NCBI GenBank assembly: GCA_041650315.1
Contig: JBAZLJ010000001.1
Span: 434,001 to 498,000, forward strand
DNA length: 64,000 bases
Reading direction: 5' to 3'
Origin: JAGVYF01 sp041650315
GTDB taxonomy: Archaea > Nanobdellota > Nanobdellia > Woesearchaeales > JAGVYF01
Shown here in pieces: positions 33,605 through 43,726 of this stretch. Below the pieces are notes generated by a model, which saw only the letters and a program-made list of their open reading frames with translations, was not told the origin of the DNA and ran no database searches. The number at the start of each line of letters is the position of its first letter. Position 1 is the stretch's first letter. The translations under genes were made by a program, and so were the position numbers.

Positions 33605-35701
33605 ATGAAAAAAATGAAAACAACTATCAAACTTACAGGATTATTTTTAGTTCTATTAGTTGCAGTATCAGCATTGGCCGTGTTAGTATCTACTCCGACT
33701 GAGCCTAGTGCGCAGATTCTGCGTTTCAAGACCGGACAGGATCTTGTAGATGCGTTTGAAAATGCGCGTAATGATGGCGGATTCTGGAATGGATATGGCG
33801 CAATGATGAAAGGCGGTATAATGATGGAGAGCATTGCTTCGACAGCAGCTCCGACTGCAGCGATGGATTCTAGCGCGTCAGGTTCTCGTAATACTTTTTC
33901 AGAGACAAACGTGCAAGTACAGGGAGTAGATGAAGCTGACATGATCAAGACCGATGGCGAGTATATCTATATGGTCGCGAATGGCAAATTGATTATCGCT
34001 AAAGCTTATCCTGGCGAAGATGCTAAGATATTGTCTGAGACAAAGTTCGAAGAATTCAGTCCTGATGAAATATTCATTGACGGCGACAGGTTGATGCTTT
34101 TTGGAAGTTCCTATAAGCAATTGTACGAACCGAAACCTGTTGAAGGCGCTGATGATGTTGTTGAAGAATCTGGCGCAGGTGAAGCCGGTGTCGCTATCGC
34201 TATAGCTATGCCTGAGCCTGCAGCAAAGATTGCAGTCTCTTCAATCGGCAGATATATGCCTTATTACGGCGGTTCTGCTACAACTGTGAAATTATATGAC
34301 ATATTCGATAAAGAGAATCCAAAATTGGTAAGGAATATTGATTTCGAAGGAAGTTATCTCACTTCAAGGAAGATTGGTGAAGAAGTTTATTTCGTGCTCA
34401 ATTCATATCCGCACCCATGGTTGAAGGGATATGATCCAGCTGAGATAATGCCAGTATACGCAGAAAATGATAAAGTAATGCCTTTGGCTCAGCCTACTGA
34501 AGTAGGTTATGTTGAACCATTGACTGCACAGAATTTCATATCTGTCATCTCGTTATCAATGACTGATGAGGATAAAGAGTTCGGCAAAGAAATCATCGCC
34601 GGCAACGGCCAGAACGTATATGCTTCGCTTGAGAATCTTTACGTAGCTCAATTGACTTATCCTACCTATGGGCTTGGTGAACTTGTCGAAGATTTCGTGC
34701 CTAAGACTGTTGTGACAAAATTCGCTCTTGATGACGGCGACATCTCATTTGTCGGCACTGGCCAAGTGAATGGCAGGATACTCAACCAATTCTCAATGGA
34801 TGAGTACGAGAGCAATTTCAGGATAGCTACTACAATTGAAGGTTACGATTCTGTTAATAGCAGAGACATTTCAACAAACAATATGTATGTGCTTGATGAA
34901 GACCTTACTCAGATAGGCGCTGTTGAGAAAATAGCTCCAGGCGAATCAATCTATTCTGTCAGATTCATGGGCGACAGAGCTTATATGGTCACATTCAAGC
35001 ACGTTGATCCATTATTCGTGATTGATTTATCTGAACCAACAGATCCAAAAATATTGGGCAAGTTGAAGATCCCTGGTTATTCTGAGTATTTGCATCCTTA
35101 CGATGAAACTCACTTGATAGGCATCGGCAAAGAAGTTGATGAAAGCATTGACGCTGATAAAGTGCATACAGAAGGCGCAGTGTATTACACTGCTATTCAA
35201 GGCGTGAAACTTGCGATATTCGATGTGAGCGATGTATCCAATCCGATTGAATTGCACAAGGAAGTAATCGGCGACAGAGGAACAACTAGCATCGCTGCTA
35301 CTGATCATAAAGCATTCTTGTTCGATAAAGAAAAAGGATTGCTTGTGATACCTATCACTGTAGCTGAACTGAAACCTGGACAGGATAAATCTCAGGAAGG
35401 AGAATTCGTGTTCCAAGGCGCTTATGTCTATGATGTCAGTCTTGAAGAAGGATTTGATCTTCGCGGTAAAGTAACTCACATAGATGACCAATCTGTGTTC
35501 GATAAAGCAGGTTCATATTTCTATGACTATGCTAGCATGATACAGAGAAGCTTGTATATAGAGGATATCTTGTACACTTTCTCAAATAAGAGACTGCAGT
35601 TGAATGACCTGGACAGCTTAGACAAGATTAAAGAGTTGGATCTACATCCAGCTGAGCAATCATATCCAGATTATCCGGTCAGGACATTGATGATAGAATA
35701 A
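33605..35701 (+). CDS. Secreted beta-propeller-domain protein (PF09826 type)
   Basis: 698 residues with an N-terminal anchor or signal (about 7-27). The conserved entry to this family is present: FSETNVQVQGVDEADMIKTD, followed by GEYIYMVANGKLIIAKAY and successive blades to the end (VRFMGDRAYMVTFKHVDPLF, KIPGYSEYLHPYDETHLIGI, DHKAFLFDKEKGLLVIPI). Archaeal and bacterial homologues are membrane-anchored, function unknown, some fused to peptidase-like modules. GGTGA ribosome binding site. The operon with the DUF333 lipoprotein suggests both act at the cell surface. Ends in a shared hairpin terminator. Confidence 0.9.
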   Translation: MKKMKTTIKLTGLFLVLLVAVSALAVLVSTPTEPSAQILRFKTGQDLVDAFENARNDGGFWNGYGAMMKGGIMMESIASTAAPTAAMDSSASGSRNTFSETNVQVQGVDEADMIKTDGEYIYMVANGKLIIAKAYPGEDAKILSETKFEEFSPDEIFIDGDRLMLFGSSYKQLYEPKPVEGADDVVEESGAGEAGVAIAIAMPEPAAKIAVSSIGRYMPYYGGSATTVKLYDIFDKENPKLVRNIDFEGSYLTSRKIGEEVYFVLNSYPHPWLKGYDPAEIMPVYAENDKVMPLAQPTEVGYVEPLTAQNFISVISLSMTDEDKEFGKEIIAGNGQNVYASLENLYVAQLTYPTYGLGELVEDFVPKTVVTKFALDDGDISFVGTGQVNGRILNQFSMDEYESNFRIATTIEGYDSVNSRDISTNNMYVLDEDLTQIGAVEKIAPGESIYSVRFMGDRAYMVTFKHVDPLFVIDLSEPTDPKILGKLKIPGYSEYLHPYDETHLIGIGKEVDESIDADKVHTEGAVYYTAIQGVKLAIFDVSDVSNPIELHKEVIGDRGTTSIAATDHKAFLFDKEKGLLVIPITVAELKPGQDKSQEGEFVFQGAYVYDVSLEEGFDLRGKVTHIDDQSVFDKAGSYFYDYASMIQRSLYIEDILYTFSNKRLQLNDLDSLDKIKELDLHPAEQSYPDYPVRTLMIE

Positions 35702-35725
35702 GCCGAATCCGGCTTATCTTTTTTT
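35698..35725. terminator. Hairpin plus T-run between convergent genes
   Basis: ATAAGCCG-AATC-CGGCTTAT (35698-35717) is a perfect 8-bp stem with a tetraloop, followed by seven T (35719-35725). It overlaps the ends of the beta-propeller gene and the Lon-like protease gene and could serve the + strand gene directly; the minus-strand gene ends inside the T tract. Confidence 0.7.
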
Positions 35726-38700
35726 ATTTTGTTTTAAGTTTGCTGTCCTTCTCGTATTTTTTCTTGAATGATTCCAGGCGTTTTATTACCTTGGCATATA
35801 CTATTTCGGCTTCAGGATTCCCGATAAGGCCATGTCTTACCACTTGTTCAAAGCAATTCACAGGGTATATCTTCAATTTGCCTGTTGCGATATATTTCTC
35901 CACATAATCCTTGCGGAGCATTAGGTCGCCGACATTTGATTCAGGGATGGTTATCACATAATTCCCTTTACTTAATTCTGGATCGAATTGGCTGAATGCT
36001 TCTATAGCGCCTTCTATCTTTTCATTGACTCCGCCAATAGCTTGCACTTTGCCTTTGAGGCTCATGGAACCGGTCAAGGCGTAATGCGGCGAGACTGGCA
36101 TTTGCGCTAGTTCAGATATCTTGGCTAGATTCAATGCGCATGTGCCGCTGTCTCCATCGACTCCATCATAGCATTGCTCGTCAGCGGTATGGAATTTAGC
36201 ATAGTTCATGAGCAATCCAAATTTAGCTTCAAGCCAGCCTTCCACTTCGACAGTTGCTCTAACAAATGAAGATCCAGCAACTTCGGCTTCGAGTTCAGTG
36301 TATTTTGATTTTGGGTCATTAGTTGGGTCATTAGGGCAAGCCACAACATTCAGTCTTGAGACTATCCCACAACCTTGGAACATATCAGAACTAGTATACA
36401 CAGCTAATACATTTACGCTGCCAGGCATAGGTTTGTCAGAGATGTATGTTTCGAAAATGCCTTTTCTCATGTATTCGGCTATGCTTTTTCTTATCCTGTT
36501 GTCATCCATCCTTTGCACAATAGTTTCAAGCACATGCTTGCCTGTTATTGTAGGACTTCCTTGCTTTCTAGCTTTCTGGTCAAATTCAGCTAAGAATTTG
36601 GAATATAGGTTGCATTGCGTAGTGAGTTTCTCAGAATCATCTGTAGCGCGTAGGGATAATGCTGCGATCTCTTCCAATGCACTTTCGTCAAGCGGCAGAT
36701 ATCCACGTTTCTGCGCCTCTTTATTGAGGAAACTAATTAGGTCTGATAATGAATTGTCGGAGCAAGCTACATTTTGATCAAGGCGTATTATGTTCCTAAA
36801 CAAGTCATTGAATGTGCTGTTCTCACTTATAGAATACGCAAGATGTCCATCGCATAGCAATGCTATCTTCACGTTCAGTTTAATGTCTTCAGTCTTAGGA
36901 AGCATATTAAGGTCTTTCAATGATATGCTGCCTTTCTCCATGAGTTCCTGAATTTTCTCGAAAGCATATTGAGAGCTATGCTCTATATCAAAAACATAGA
37001 TTCCATGTTCTGCGTCAAATATCAGGCCTAGGTTCATGTGCATATGAGGGTTAGGCAGATGGCTATTGGAGAAACCTTCTCTTATACATCCGATTGATTC
37101 GAATCCGTTATTATTCTTGTCAACGATGACTTTAGCTTTGTCTCTTCCCTCGCATTTCAACGCTATTTTTAATCTGTCGAGATACATGTCCAGATCGCCG
37201 TTCTCAGCTTTCAATGTGCATTCCATTTCTCTTAATCTTTTCCTGAATTCTTCACGGACAGACGCATAGAATTTGGTGAGTTTCTCTTTTGATTCTTCAT
37301 CCAGTCCCTTGTCTGCTCCTTTTAGGAATTCTTGTTCGAGTTTTGCAATTTTTTCATCAAGGGCTTCAATCTCCAATGCTTTTTTTGTTTCGTGATATGC
37401 TTGTTCAAGCACTGCCGGAGATCCGTAAATCCTGACTGCAATATCTTTGACAGCTTCTACAAACCAAGGCAATCCTTTCTCCATCCTTGCCATGAAATCC
37501 TGTTTCTTGTTTAGGATGTAATCATCCAATGAATAGAACTCTTCTTTTCTTTTTGTAAGGGCTTTGCTTCTTTGTTCGATAAGCAATGCGATGGCATCTA
37601 GATTTTCAGTCATATCGCCTATCTCCTTATCGAATGCATCCACTATTTTCTGGTATTTGCCCAATGATATTTCTATTATTTTTTTCTTTTTCGCAAGGGT
37701 TGCATCCGATGGATCCTTAGCGATGGCTTCTTCTATTTTAGCCAATGTATCTCTTTTAGCACCCATCCTATCGGAAGCTTTTGCCATCTTATCGATGAGA
37801 ATACTTCCTTCTTCTTCTTTCTCTTGATATATTTTCTTCAATTGTACATAGTCAAGAAGATTATCAGTTATTCCTTTGCTCTCTGCGCTGTAATCATAGG
37901 GCATAGCTTTTGCGACTGCGCTTCTCATCCCATTTATCTGCATGAGCAATGCAGCTTTCTGCTGGGCAAGTTCAGGACGCAGATCTTCCTCTCCTTCTTC
38001 TGGCTCTTCTGCTTCCATCGCAGACATCTGGTTGAACTGTCCCTGCAGGGCATTTATTTTCTGGATGAGCAAGCCTGCATTAACAATATTTTTCTTTGTG
38101 ATTTCTTTGACATGACCTATTATCGTGTCTGCGCAGAGTGTATAATCGAAGTGGACCGGATTAACGCTTATATTCATACCATTCTCACTTTGTTCTAATT
38201 GCAAAACTGTTAATGGTCTTCCTTTATCATCCATAATGTCAATGAACACTTGGGAAGTTATATCCTCTTCTTTTTTCATATATTGGAAGCTTAGGCCCAT
38301 TGGATATTTTGGCCAGGGAACTCTTTCGACTATAGCTTTCACTTGCTGTTCTAAGAATTTATTTTCTGCATGTTCTGTCGCGCTCACTTTTTGATTAGAA
38401 AGTGTATTTATCGCGCTGCTTTTCAGTATATGGATTATGTCATCTATGGTCTTGTTATGCTTTGCCACGAATTCTCTAGCAGTGCCTGGTTTGAATCTGA
38501 GTATTCTAGCTATTTCTTTGTCAAAATCAAGATATGCTGCTATATCGTCTGGCGCTAGTTGTTTGCTGACATATTCTTCTCCCACTTTCTTGATAAGCGA
38601 TTCTTTTCCGTGCCCAGTAGGGGCCGCAATTACTATGTGCTGTTTTGGGCCTTTCTGCTCAAGCGCATCCTCTAGCTTTTCTTTCGCCTTGTCTTGGAAT

Positions 38701-38807
38701 AATATATCTTGATCACTTTTTGTGATAGAAGCAGGAAGTTTTACTTTACGCCTTACTTGTTCTGGCCTTAATGGTTTATATGGATCGTATCTATTCATGC
38801 TAGGCAC
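35724..38807 (-). CDS. Lon-like protease with coiled-coil insert and degenerate Walker A
   Basis: 1,027 residues. The C-terminal Lon protease domain is intact: DGDSGTCAL with nucleophile Ser887 and GGVNEKIEG with Lys930, the 43-residue spacing of the Lon dyad. The N-terminal ATPase is atypical: the P-loop reads APTGHGKES, lacking the first Gly and with Glu where Ser/Thr is expected after Lys. Residues about 230-540 are long coiled coils. This layout resembles the AAA_32/Lon-like proteases rather than LonB (no transmembrane insert is visible). It may bind ATP weakly or not at all. Transcribed toward the beta-propeller gene. Confidence 0.85.
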   Translation of the reverse strand: MPSMNRYDPYKPLRPEQVRRKVKLPASITKSDQDILFQDKAKEKLEDALEQKGPKQHIVIAAPTGHGKESLIKKVGEEYVSKQLAPDDIAAYLDFDKEIARILRFKPGTAREFVAKHNKTIDDIIHILKSSAINTLSNQKVSATEHAENKFLEQQVKAIVERVPWPKYPMGLSFQYMKKEEDITSQVFIDIMDDKGRPLTVLQLEQSENGMNISVNPVHFDYTLCADTIIGHVKEITKKNIVNAGLLIQKINALQGQFNQMSAMEAEEPEEGEEDLRPELAQQKAALLMQINGMRSAVAKAMPYDYSAESKGITDNLLDYVQLKKIYQEKEEEGSILIDKMAKASDRMGAKRDTLAKIEEAIAKDPSDATLAKKKKIIEISLGKYQKIVDAFDKEIGDMTENLDAIALLIEQRSKALTKRKEEFYSLDDYILNKKQDFMARMEKGLPWFVEAVKDIAVRIYGSPAVLEQAYHETKKALEIEALDEKIAKLEQEFLKGADKGLDEESKEKLTKFYASVREEFRKRLREMECTLKAENGDLDMYLDRLKIALKCEGRDKAKVIVDKNNNGFESIGCIREGFSNSHLPNPHMHMNLGLIFDAEHGIYVFDIEHSSQYAFEKIQELMEKGSISLKDLNMLPKTEDIKLNVKIALLCDGHLAYSISENSTFNDLFRNIIRLDQNVACSDNSLSDLISFLNKEAQKRGYLPLDESALEEIAALSLRATDDSEKLTTQCNLYSKFLAEFDQKARKQGSPTITGKHVLETIVQRMDDNRIRKSIAEYMRKGIFETYISDKPMPGSVNVLAVYTSSDMFQGCGIVSRLNVVACPNDPTNDPKSKYTELEAEVAGSSFVRATVEVEGWLEAKFGLLMNYAKFHTADEQCYDGVDGDSGTCALNLAKISELAQMPVSPHYALTGSMSLKGKVQAIGGVNEKIEGAIEAFSQFDPELSKGNYVITIPESNVGDLMLRKDYVEKYIATGKLKIYPVNCFEQVVRHGLIGNPEAEIVYAKVIKRLESFKKKYEKDSKLKTK

Positions 38808-38904
38808 CTCTCATCGTGGGAAATATCAGAAAAAGTATGCTATCTTACGCTTAAATAGGTTTATAGTTTATAGTATATATGTAATATATAATAAAATAAT
38901 AAGC

Positions 38905-40620
38905 TTAACCAGTTCTCTTGAATTTGCGTTCTAGTTCGCCTTTTGGTATGTTGATCATAGTCGGACGGCCATGCGGGCATGTGAACGGCTGGTCGCAGGT
39001 GTATAATCTTGAAAGAAGCTTTGTCATGTAGCCAATCTCAATCCTATCGCCTTGCTTTATTGATTGACGGCAGGCCATCCTGGCGATTATCTTATCCTTC
39101 ACTTCTTCAAATTTCGTTATCTTATTCGCATTAAGCTCATCAACCATGTCGATTATGACTCCCTTGGACATCTGTCTGCCCATTATCACAGGGGTGGCTC
39201 TTGCAAGGAATGAATTCGTTCCGAAATCCTCTATGTCGAAACCGAATCTTTTGATAGAGTTAAGGTTTTCTCGTAGGATTGATGCATCTGTCGGTGATAG
39301 CTCTATATGAGTAGGAATCACTAGTTGTTGTGATTTGATGTACCCGGATTCATACTGTTTATGGAATATCTCATAATTTACTCTTTCTTCTGCAGCATGC
39401 TGATCAATTATGCACATGCCATCTTCGTTCTCTGCTACGATATAGCAGTTATGCACTAGGCCCAGTATCTTGAGATTAGGTAGCTCTTGATCTGATACCA
39501 TATCAGATACAGGTTCTAATACTGATTGTTTCAACGGATCTATAGTAAACTTGTCTGCGACAATCTGTTTCGCTTTAGTGACTTCAGCAAATCTCATCTG
39601 GGTAGTTCCGTTAACAGACACTTCTGGTATATGTATAGCATCTTCCAATGCGGCTTTGACTGCTTCGTTCACAATACCATATATCTCTTGTTCATTACTG
39701 AACCTTATCTCTTTTTTTGTTGGATGGACATTTACATCAATCTTTGAAGGGTCGATGTATATCGAGAGTATGACTACTGGGAATCTGTGAGAGAATAGCA
39801 GATTGCCATATGCATCATGCACTGCTGATGCAATTGTAGAACTTGAGATTGGCCTTTTATTGACATAGAAAGATTGCTGGGTCTTGTCAGATCTTGTGAG
39901 GGAAGGTTTTGATACAAACCCTTCTATCTCTGTCTTGTCTTTAGAGAATTTGACTGGAATCAGTTGTTTCGCTGTATCCTTGCCGTATATGTTCAGTATG
40001 TTGCCAAGATTATCTCTCGTGCTTGGGCTGTATAATATGATCCTATCATTGTGCGTCAGCCTGAAACTGACTGATGGGTTGATAAGCGCGAATTTGATAA
40101 TTAAGTCTGTTATTCTGTTTGCTTCGTTCTGGATAGTATCGAGATATTTTTTCCTGGCGGGTGTATTGAAGAATAGGTCTGTAATTTCTATGGTGGTGCC
40201 GATGTTAGCACTCACTTCTTTCTTTTGCTTGATGATGCCGCCTTCGACTTCCATGAAATTGCCGTGCAAGAACTCACTTGTCCTTGAAGCTATCTTCATG
40301 TTGGATACTGCGGCAATGCTTGCCAATGCTTCTCCTCTGAAGCCTAATGTGGTTATATTGAATAGATCGGCAATACTCTGTATCTTGGAAGTGGCATGGC
40401 TTTCTATGCAGAGTTCTATATCTCTAGGACCCATGCCTGAGCCGTTGTCCATCACTTTGATTAGAGATTTACCGCCTTCGACTATTTCTACATATACTGA
40501 AGTGGCTCCTGCATCAAGTGAGTTCTCAACCAGCTCTTTGACTACTGATGCAGGTCTTTCTATTACTTCGCCTGCTGCTATCTTGTTAATCAGAGTCTGG
40601 TCTAATAATTGGATCGCCAT
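38905..40620 (-). CDS. mutL: DNA mismatch repair protein MutL (endonuclease type)
   Basis: 571 residues. GHKL ATPase motifs: VKELVENSLDAG, DNGSGM, and FRGEALASIAAVS. The C-terminal domain has the endonuclease motif DQHAAEERVNYE (from residue 406), with ACRQSIKQGD and CPHGRP completing the zinc site. So it is a nicking MutL that needs no MutH. Bacterial-type MutS/MutL are rare in archaea and were probably acquired. It lies 58 nt after mutS in the same direction. Both are complete. Confidence 0.95.
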   Translation of the reverse strand: MAIQLLDQTLINKIAAGEVIERPASVVKELVENSLDAGATSVYVEIVEGGKSLIKVMDNGSGMGPRDIELCIESHATSKIQSIADLFNITTLGFRGEALASIAAVSNMKIASRTSEFLHGNFMEVEGGIIKQKKEVSANIGTTIEITDLFFNTPARKKYLDTIQNEANRITDLIIKFALINPSVSFRLTHNDRIILYSPSTRDNLGNILNIYGKDTAKQLIPVKFSKDKTEIEGFVSKPSLTRSDKTQQSFYVNKRPISSSTIASAVHDAYGNLLFSHRFPVVILSIYIDPSKIDVNVHPTKKEIRFSNEQEIYGIVNEAVKAALEDAIHIPEVSVNGTTQMRFAEVTKAKQIVADKFTIDPLKQSVLEPVSDMVSDQELPNLKILGLVHNCYIVAENEDGMCIIDQHAAEERVNYEIFHKQYESGYIKSQQLVIPTHIELSPTDASILRENLNSIKRFGFDIEDFGTNSFLARATPVIMGRQMSKGVIIDMVDELNANKITKFEEVKDKIIARMACRQSIKQGDRIEIGYMTKLLSRLYTCDQPFTCPHGRPTMINIPKGELERKFKRTG

Positions 40621-40678
40621 ATAGGCTATTTGCTGTATTTTGATATATTAGTAATTTATTGTGGTAGAATGTAGATAT

Positions 40679-43171
40679 TCAGAACCAAGCGTTCAAGCCT
40701 TTCTTCAGTTCCTTCTTCTCTGCGTCTTCTGCGCTCACTTTCTCGGCTATCCTGTCTTCTTCCTCAAGCTTTGACATTATCTCTTTGCTTCTTGAGATGA
40801 CTTCATTTGGGACTCCTGCGAGTTTCGCAACCTGGATGCCGTAACTCTTGTCAGTGCCGCCTTCAATGAGTTTCCTAAGGAATACTATGTCGTCTTCTGT
40901 TTCGTTAACTGCTATATTGTAATTTTTTATTCCGGGGAATTTATTGGCGAGCATATTCAATTGATGATAGTGAGTCGCGAACAAAGTCTTCGCCTTGATG
41001 TTGCTGTTGATGTATTCTGCGACTGCCCACGCGATGGATATTCCGTCGAACGTCGATGTGCCTCTTCCAATTTCGTCCAGGATAATGAGGCTCTGATTTG
41101 TCGCGTTGTTCAAGATGTTCGCAGTCTCTGTCATCTCTACCATGAATGTGGATTGGCCCATGGTTAAGTCATCGTATGCACCGACTCTTGTGAATATCCT
41201 GTCGACTATGCAGACATCTGCGAAACTGCAAGGGACGAATGAACCTATCTGTGCCATCAGCTGGACCAATGCTACCTGACGCATGGCTGTGCTCTTGCCT
41301 GACATATTCGGGCCTGTGATGATCTGTAATCTATTGGTGTTATTTATCTTGAAATCATTGGGGATGAATTGCTGTGTCAATGTCTCTATGACTGGATGTC
41401 TGCATTCTTTCAGTTCGATAGATTCCTTATCGTTTATCTTCGGTCTGACATAGTTGTTCATCACCGCCAGATCAGCGAATGATGAGTAGACATCTATCTC
41501 TGCTATAGCTGACGCTGTCTTTTGTATGTCTTCGTAATAATTGCTGATATTCTTGATTATGTCCTGGAACAGATTATATTCCATGGCGTTCATTCTTTCT
41601 TCAGCATTGAGTATGATGTCTTCCTTCTCTTTCAGTTCAGGCGTGATATATCTTTCGCCGTTGACCAATGTCTGCTTCCTGATGTAATCTGATGGGACTT
41701 GATCTTTGTTGGAGTTGCTTATGTTTATGAAATAGCCGAACACTTTATTGTAGCTGACTTTCAATGATTTGATGCCAGTCCTTGCGCGTTCTTTGTTTTC
41801 CAGCTCTATCAGCCAATCCTTTATGTTGAATGCAATCTTCTTCAGTTCATCAAGCTCTTGACTGTATCCTTCTTTTATGAGATTGCCTTCTCTCAGCGTG
41901 AGAGCTGGTTCTTCTTTGATGGCTTTATCGATGAGTTCTATAACTTCTTCATGTGATGTGATCTCTTTCAATTTCTGGCTGAGTTTTGATTCTGAATTCC
42001 TGAGAAGGTCTTTCATCTTCGGTATTTGCCTTAGCGAATTTGCCAATCCAATCAGATCTCTCGCATTGGCGTTGCCGTACATCACTCTGCTAATTGTTCT
42101 TTCGATGTCATTTATTTCTTTGAGAATGTCTATCAATTCTGTCCTGAGCATGCTGTCATTCACTAATCCTTCAACGCAGTCCAATCTTTCATTTATTTTG
42201 TTCTTGTCAATTAGCGGTTGGAGCATGTATCTTTTCAGCAATCTTGTACCCATGGGCGTCTTTGTCCTGTCCATGACTGAGAATAAACTTCCTCTTTGCG
42301 AATTCTCTTTTATGTTGGTGAGAAGCTCAAGATTTCTCATTGTCGATGAATCTAAGATCATATGCTCGCTGAATGTGTAAGGTTTCAGTTTATTTATGTA
42401 TGACAATTGTGTCTTTTGAGTGTCTTTGAGATAGTTAAGTAATGCTCCTGCAGCATTTATCGCAAGTTCTTTGTCTTCGATGCCATAGCCGTGCAGAGAA
42501 TTGACTTTGAAATGGTGAAGTAAATTTCCGTATGCAATCGATTTAGTGTAATAGTGATCATTGTATGGATTGATGAAGCCTTTGAGAGCAGCTGTGAATT
42601 CCTGGTTGACTTTCAATGATTCAGGGATTAAAATCTCTGCAGGACTGAATCTTGTAATCTCGTTGAGCAATTTCTGTTGAGAGTCTGCCTCTGTAACAAG
42701 GAATTCTCCTGTTGAAAGATCGACTAGCGCGATTCCGTAATTGTCAAGTCTTGGATAGATTGACATGAGATAATTATTTGAATTTGGCTCAAGCATAGTG
42801 GAATCAATCATCGTGCCAGGTGTCACTACTCTTGTTACGCCTCTTTTGACGATGCCTTTTGCTAGTTTAGGATCTTCTAATTGTTCGCAGATAGCAACTT
42901 TGTAGCCTTTCTTCACAAGCTTTGCTAGGTATGGTTCCAATGAATGGAATGGTATCCCTGCCAATGGTGCTTTAGCATCGCCTTTGCCTCTGCTTGTCAG
43001 CGTTATCTCTAATTCTTTAGCTGCGGCCTTTGCGTCCTCGAAGAACATCTCGTAGAAGTCGCCCATCCTGAACATGATGAGGCAGTCAGGGTATTCTTTC
43101 TTTGTCGCGGCGAACTGGTGCATGGCTGGCGTCAATCGTTGTCCTACTAGTGAGTCCATAGCTGAAAGCAC
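40679..43171 (-). CDS. mutS: DNA mismatch repair protein MutS
   Basis: 830 residues, typical MutS1. Mismatch-reading Phe-X-Glu is in FRMGDFYEMF near the N-terminus; connector, lever and clamp regions follow; the ATPase has GPNMSGKST (Walker A), LIILDEIGRGTSTFDG (Walker B/signature) and LFATHYHQL. The start may be the ATG at 43159 (MDSLVGQ), four codons in. With MutL downstream it makes a full bacterial-type mismatch repair pair. Confidence 0.95.
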   Translation of the reverse strand: MLSAMDSLVGQRLTPAMHQFAATKKEYPDCLIMFRMGDFYEMFFEDAKAAAKELEITLTSRGKGDAKAPLAGIPFHSLEPYLAKLVKKGYKVAICEQLEDPKLAKGIVKRGVTRVVTPGTMIDSTMLEPNSNNYLMSIYPRLDNYGIALVDLSTGEFLVTEADSQQKLLNEITRFSPAEILIPESLKVNQEFTAALKGFINPYNDHYYTKSIAYGNLLHHFKVNSLHGYGIEDKELAINAAGALLNYLKDTQKTQLSYINKLKPYTFSEHMILDSSTMRNLELLTNIKENSQRGSLFSVMDRTKTPMGTRLLKRYMLQPLIDKNKINERLDCVEGLVNDSMLRTELIDILKEINDIERTISRVMYGNANARDLIGLANSLRQIPKMKDLLRNSESKLSQKLKEITSHEEVIELIDKAIKEEPALTLREGNLIKEGYSQELDELKKIAFNIKDWLIELENKERARTGIKSLKVSYNKVFGYFINISNSNKDQVPSDYIRKQTLVNGERYITPELKEKEDIILNAEERMNAMEYNLFQDIIKNISNYYEDIQKTASAIAEIDVYSSFADLAVMNNYVRPKINDKESIELKECRHPVIETLTQQFIPNDFKINNTNRLQIITGPNMSGKSTAMRQVALVQLMAQIGSFVPCSFADVCIVDRIFTRVGAYDDLTMGQSTFMVEMTETANILNNATNQSLIILDEIGRGTSTFDGISIAWAVAEYINSNIKAKTLFATHYHQLNMLANKFPGIKNYNIAVNETEDDIVFLRKLIEGGTDKSYGIQVAKLAGVPNEVISRSKEIMSKLEEEDRIAEKVSAEDAEKKELKKGLNAWF

Positions 43172-43227
43172 GCTTCTGCAGATTTATATAGATTTATGTG
43201 GTAAAATGCTGATGATTATTTATGTCG

Positions 43228-43689
43228 TCACATAGCATTTTTGAAATAGTTATAGAATGTCCACCATGTGCCGCCGAGAGCTGTGAATAACAATACAGGG
43301 TATAGAAGATATTCAGGTTCTATCTTGAATCCTTTCTTCTCTTTATCTTCTTTGAATAATGAAATTAGACTATGAGATTTTTCATCAGGTTTGGAGACCC
43401 AATTCTTATTGTCTTTATTGTATCTGTAATATATCGCGCTTATCAAGCTGACACCTATCGCGAATTTAACTGGGAATAATCCCCATTCCATGCCTAGATT
43501 ATTGATAAATGTGTCAATGATTGGATTGCCTTCCTTAATCTGTTTTGTCGCAAGACCATGCGCTGTGAAGTATGAATCAACCATTGCTGCTAATGTATAC
43601 GCGCTTGCTGCATAGAAGTATCTTGTTGCTGTGCTGGACCTCTTATCATCCGGAACATCCGTCTCTTCTATCTTGTCATCTAATGACAT
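43228..43689 (-). CDS. Membrane protein, possibly DUF5658-like
   Basis: 153 residues with about four hydrophobic helices (about 24-42, 72-88, 127-145 and a weaker one). AMVDSYFTAHGLATKQIKEG followed by NPII resembles the DUF5658 signature (Asp/Thr in the first helix, then E-x-NP), but this is by eye only. Charged cytoplasmic loops with many Lys/Asp. Upstream of mutS on the same strand, 56 nt away; may or may not be the same transcript. Function unknown. Confidence 0.55.
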   Translation of the reverse strand: MSLDDKIEETDVPDDKRSSTATRYFYAASAYTLAAMVDSYFTAHGLATKQIKEGNPIIDTFINNLGMEWGLFPVKFAIGVSLISAIYYRYNKDNKNWVSKPDEKSHSLISLFKEDKEKKGFKIEPEYLLYPVLLFTALGGTWWTFYNYFKNAM

Positions 43690-43726
43690 GCATTATGCGT
43701 AGTCTCGGATATTAATAAACATGGCG

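Noticed and set aside
39884..40624. 246-codon open frame opposite mutL
   Set aside because: It lies entirely antisense to conserved mutL motifs and has no start signals; its composition is that of a reverse-strand shadow.
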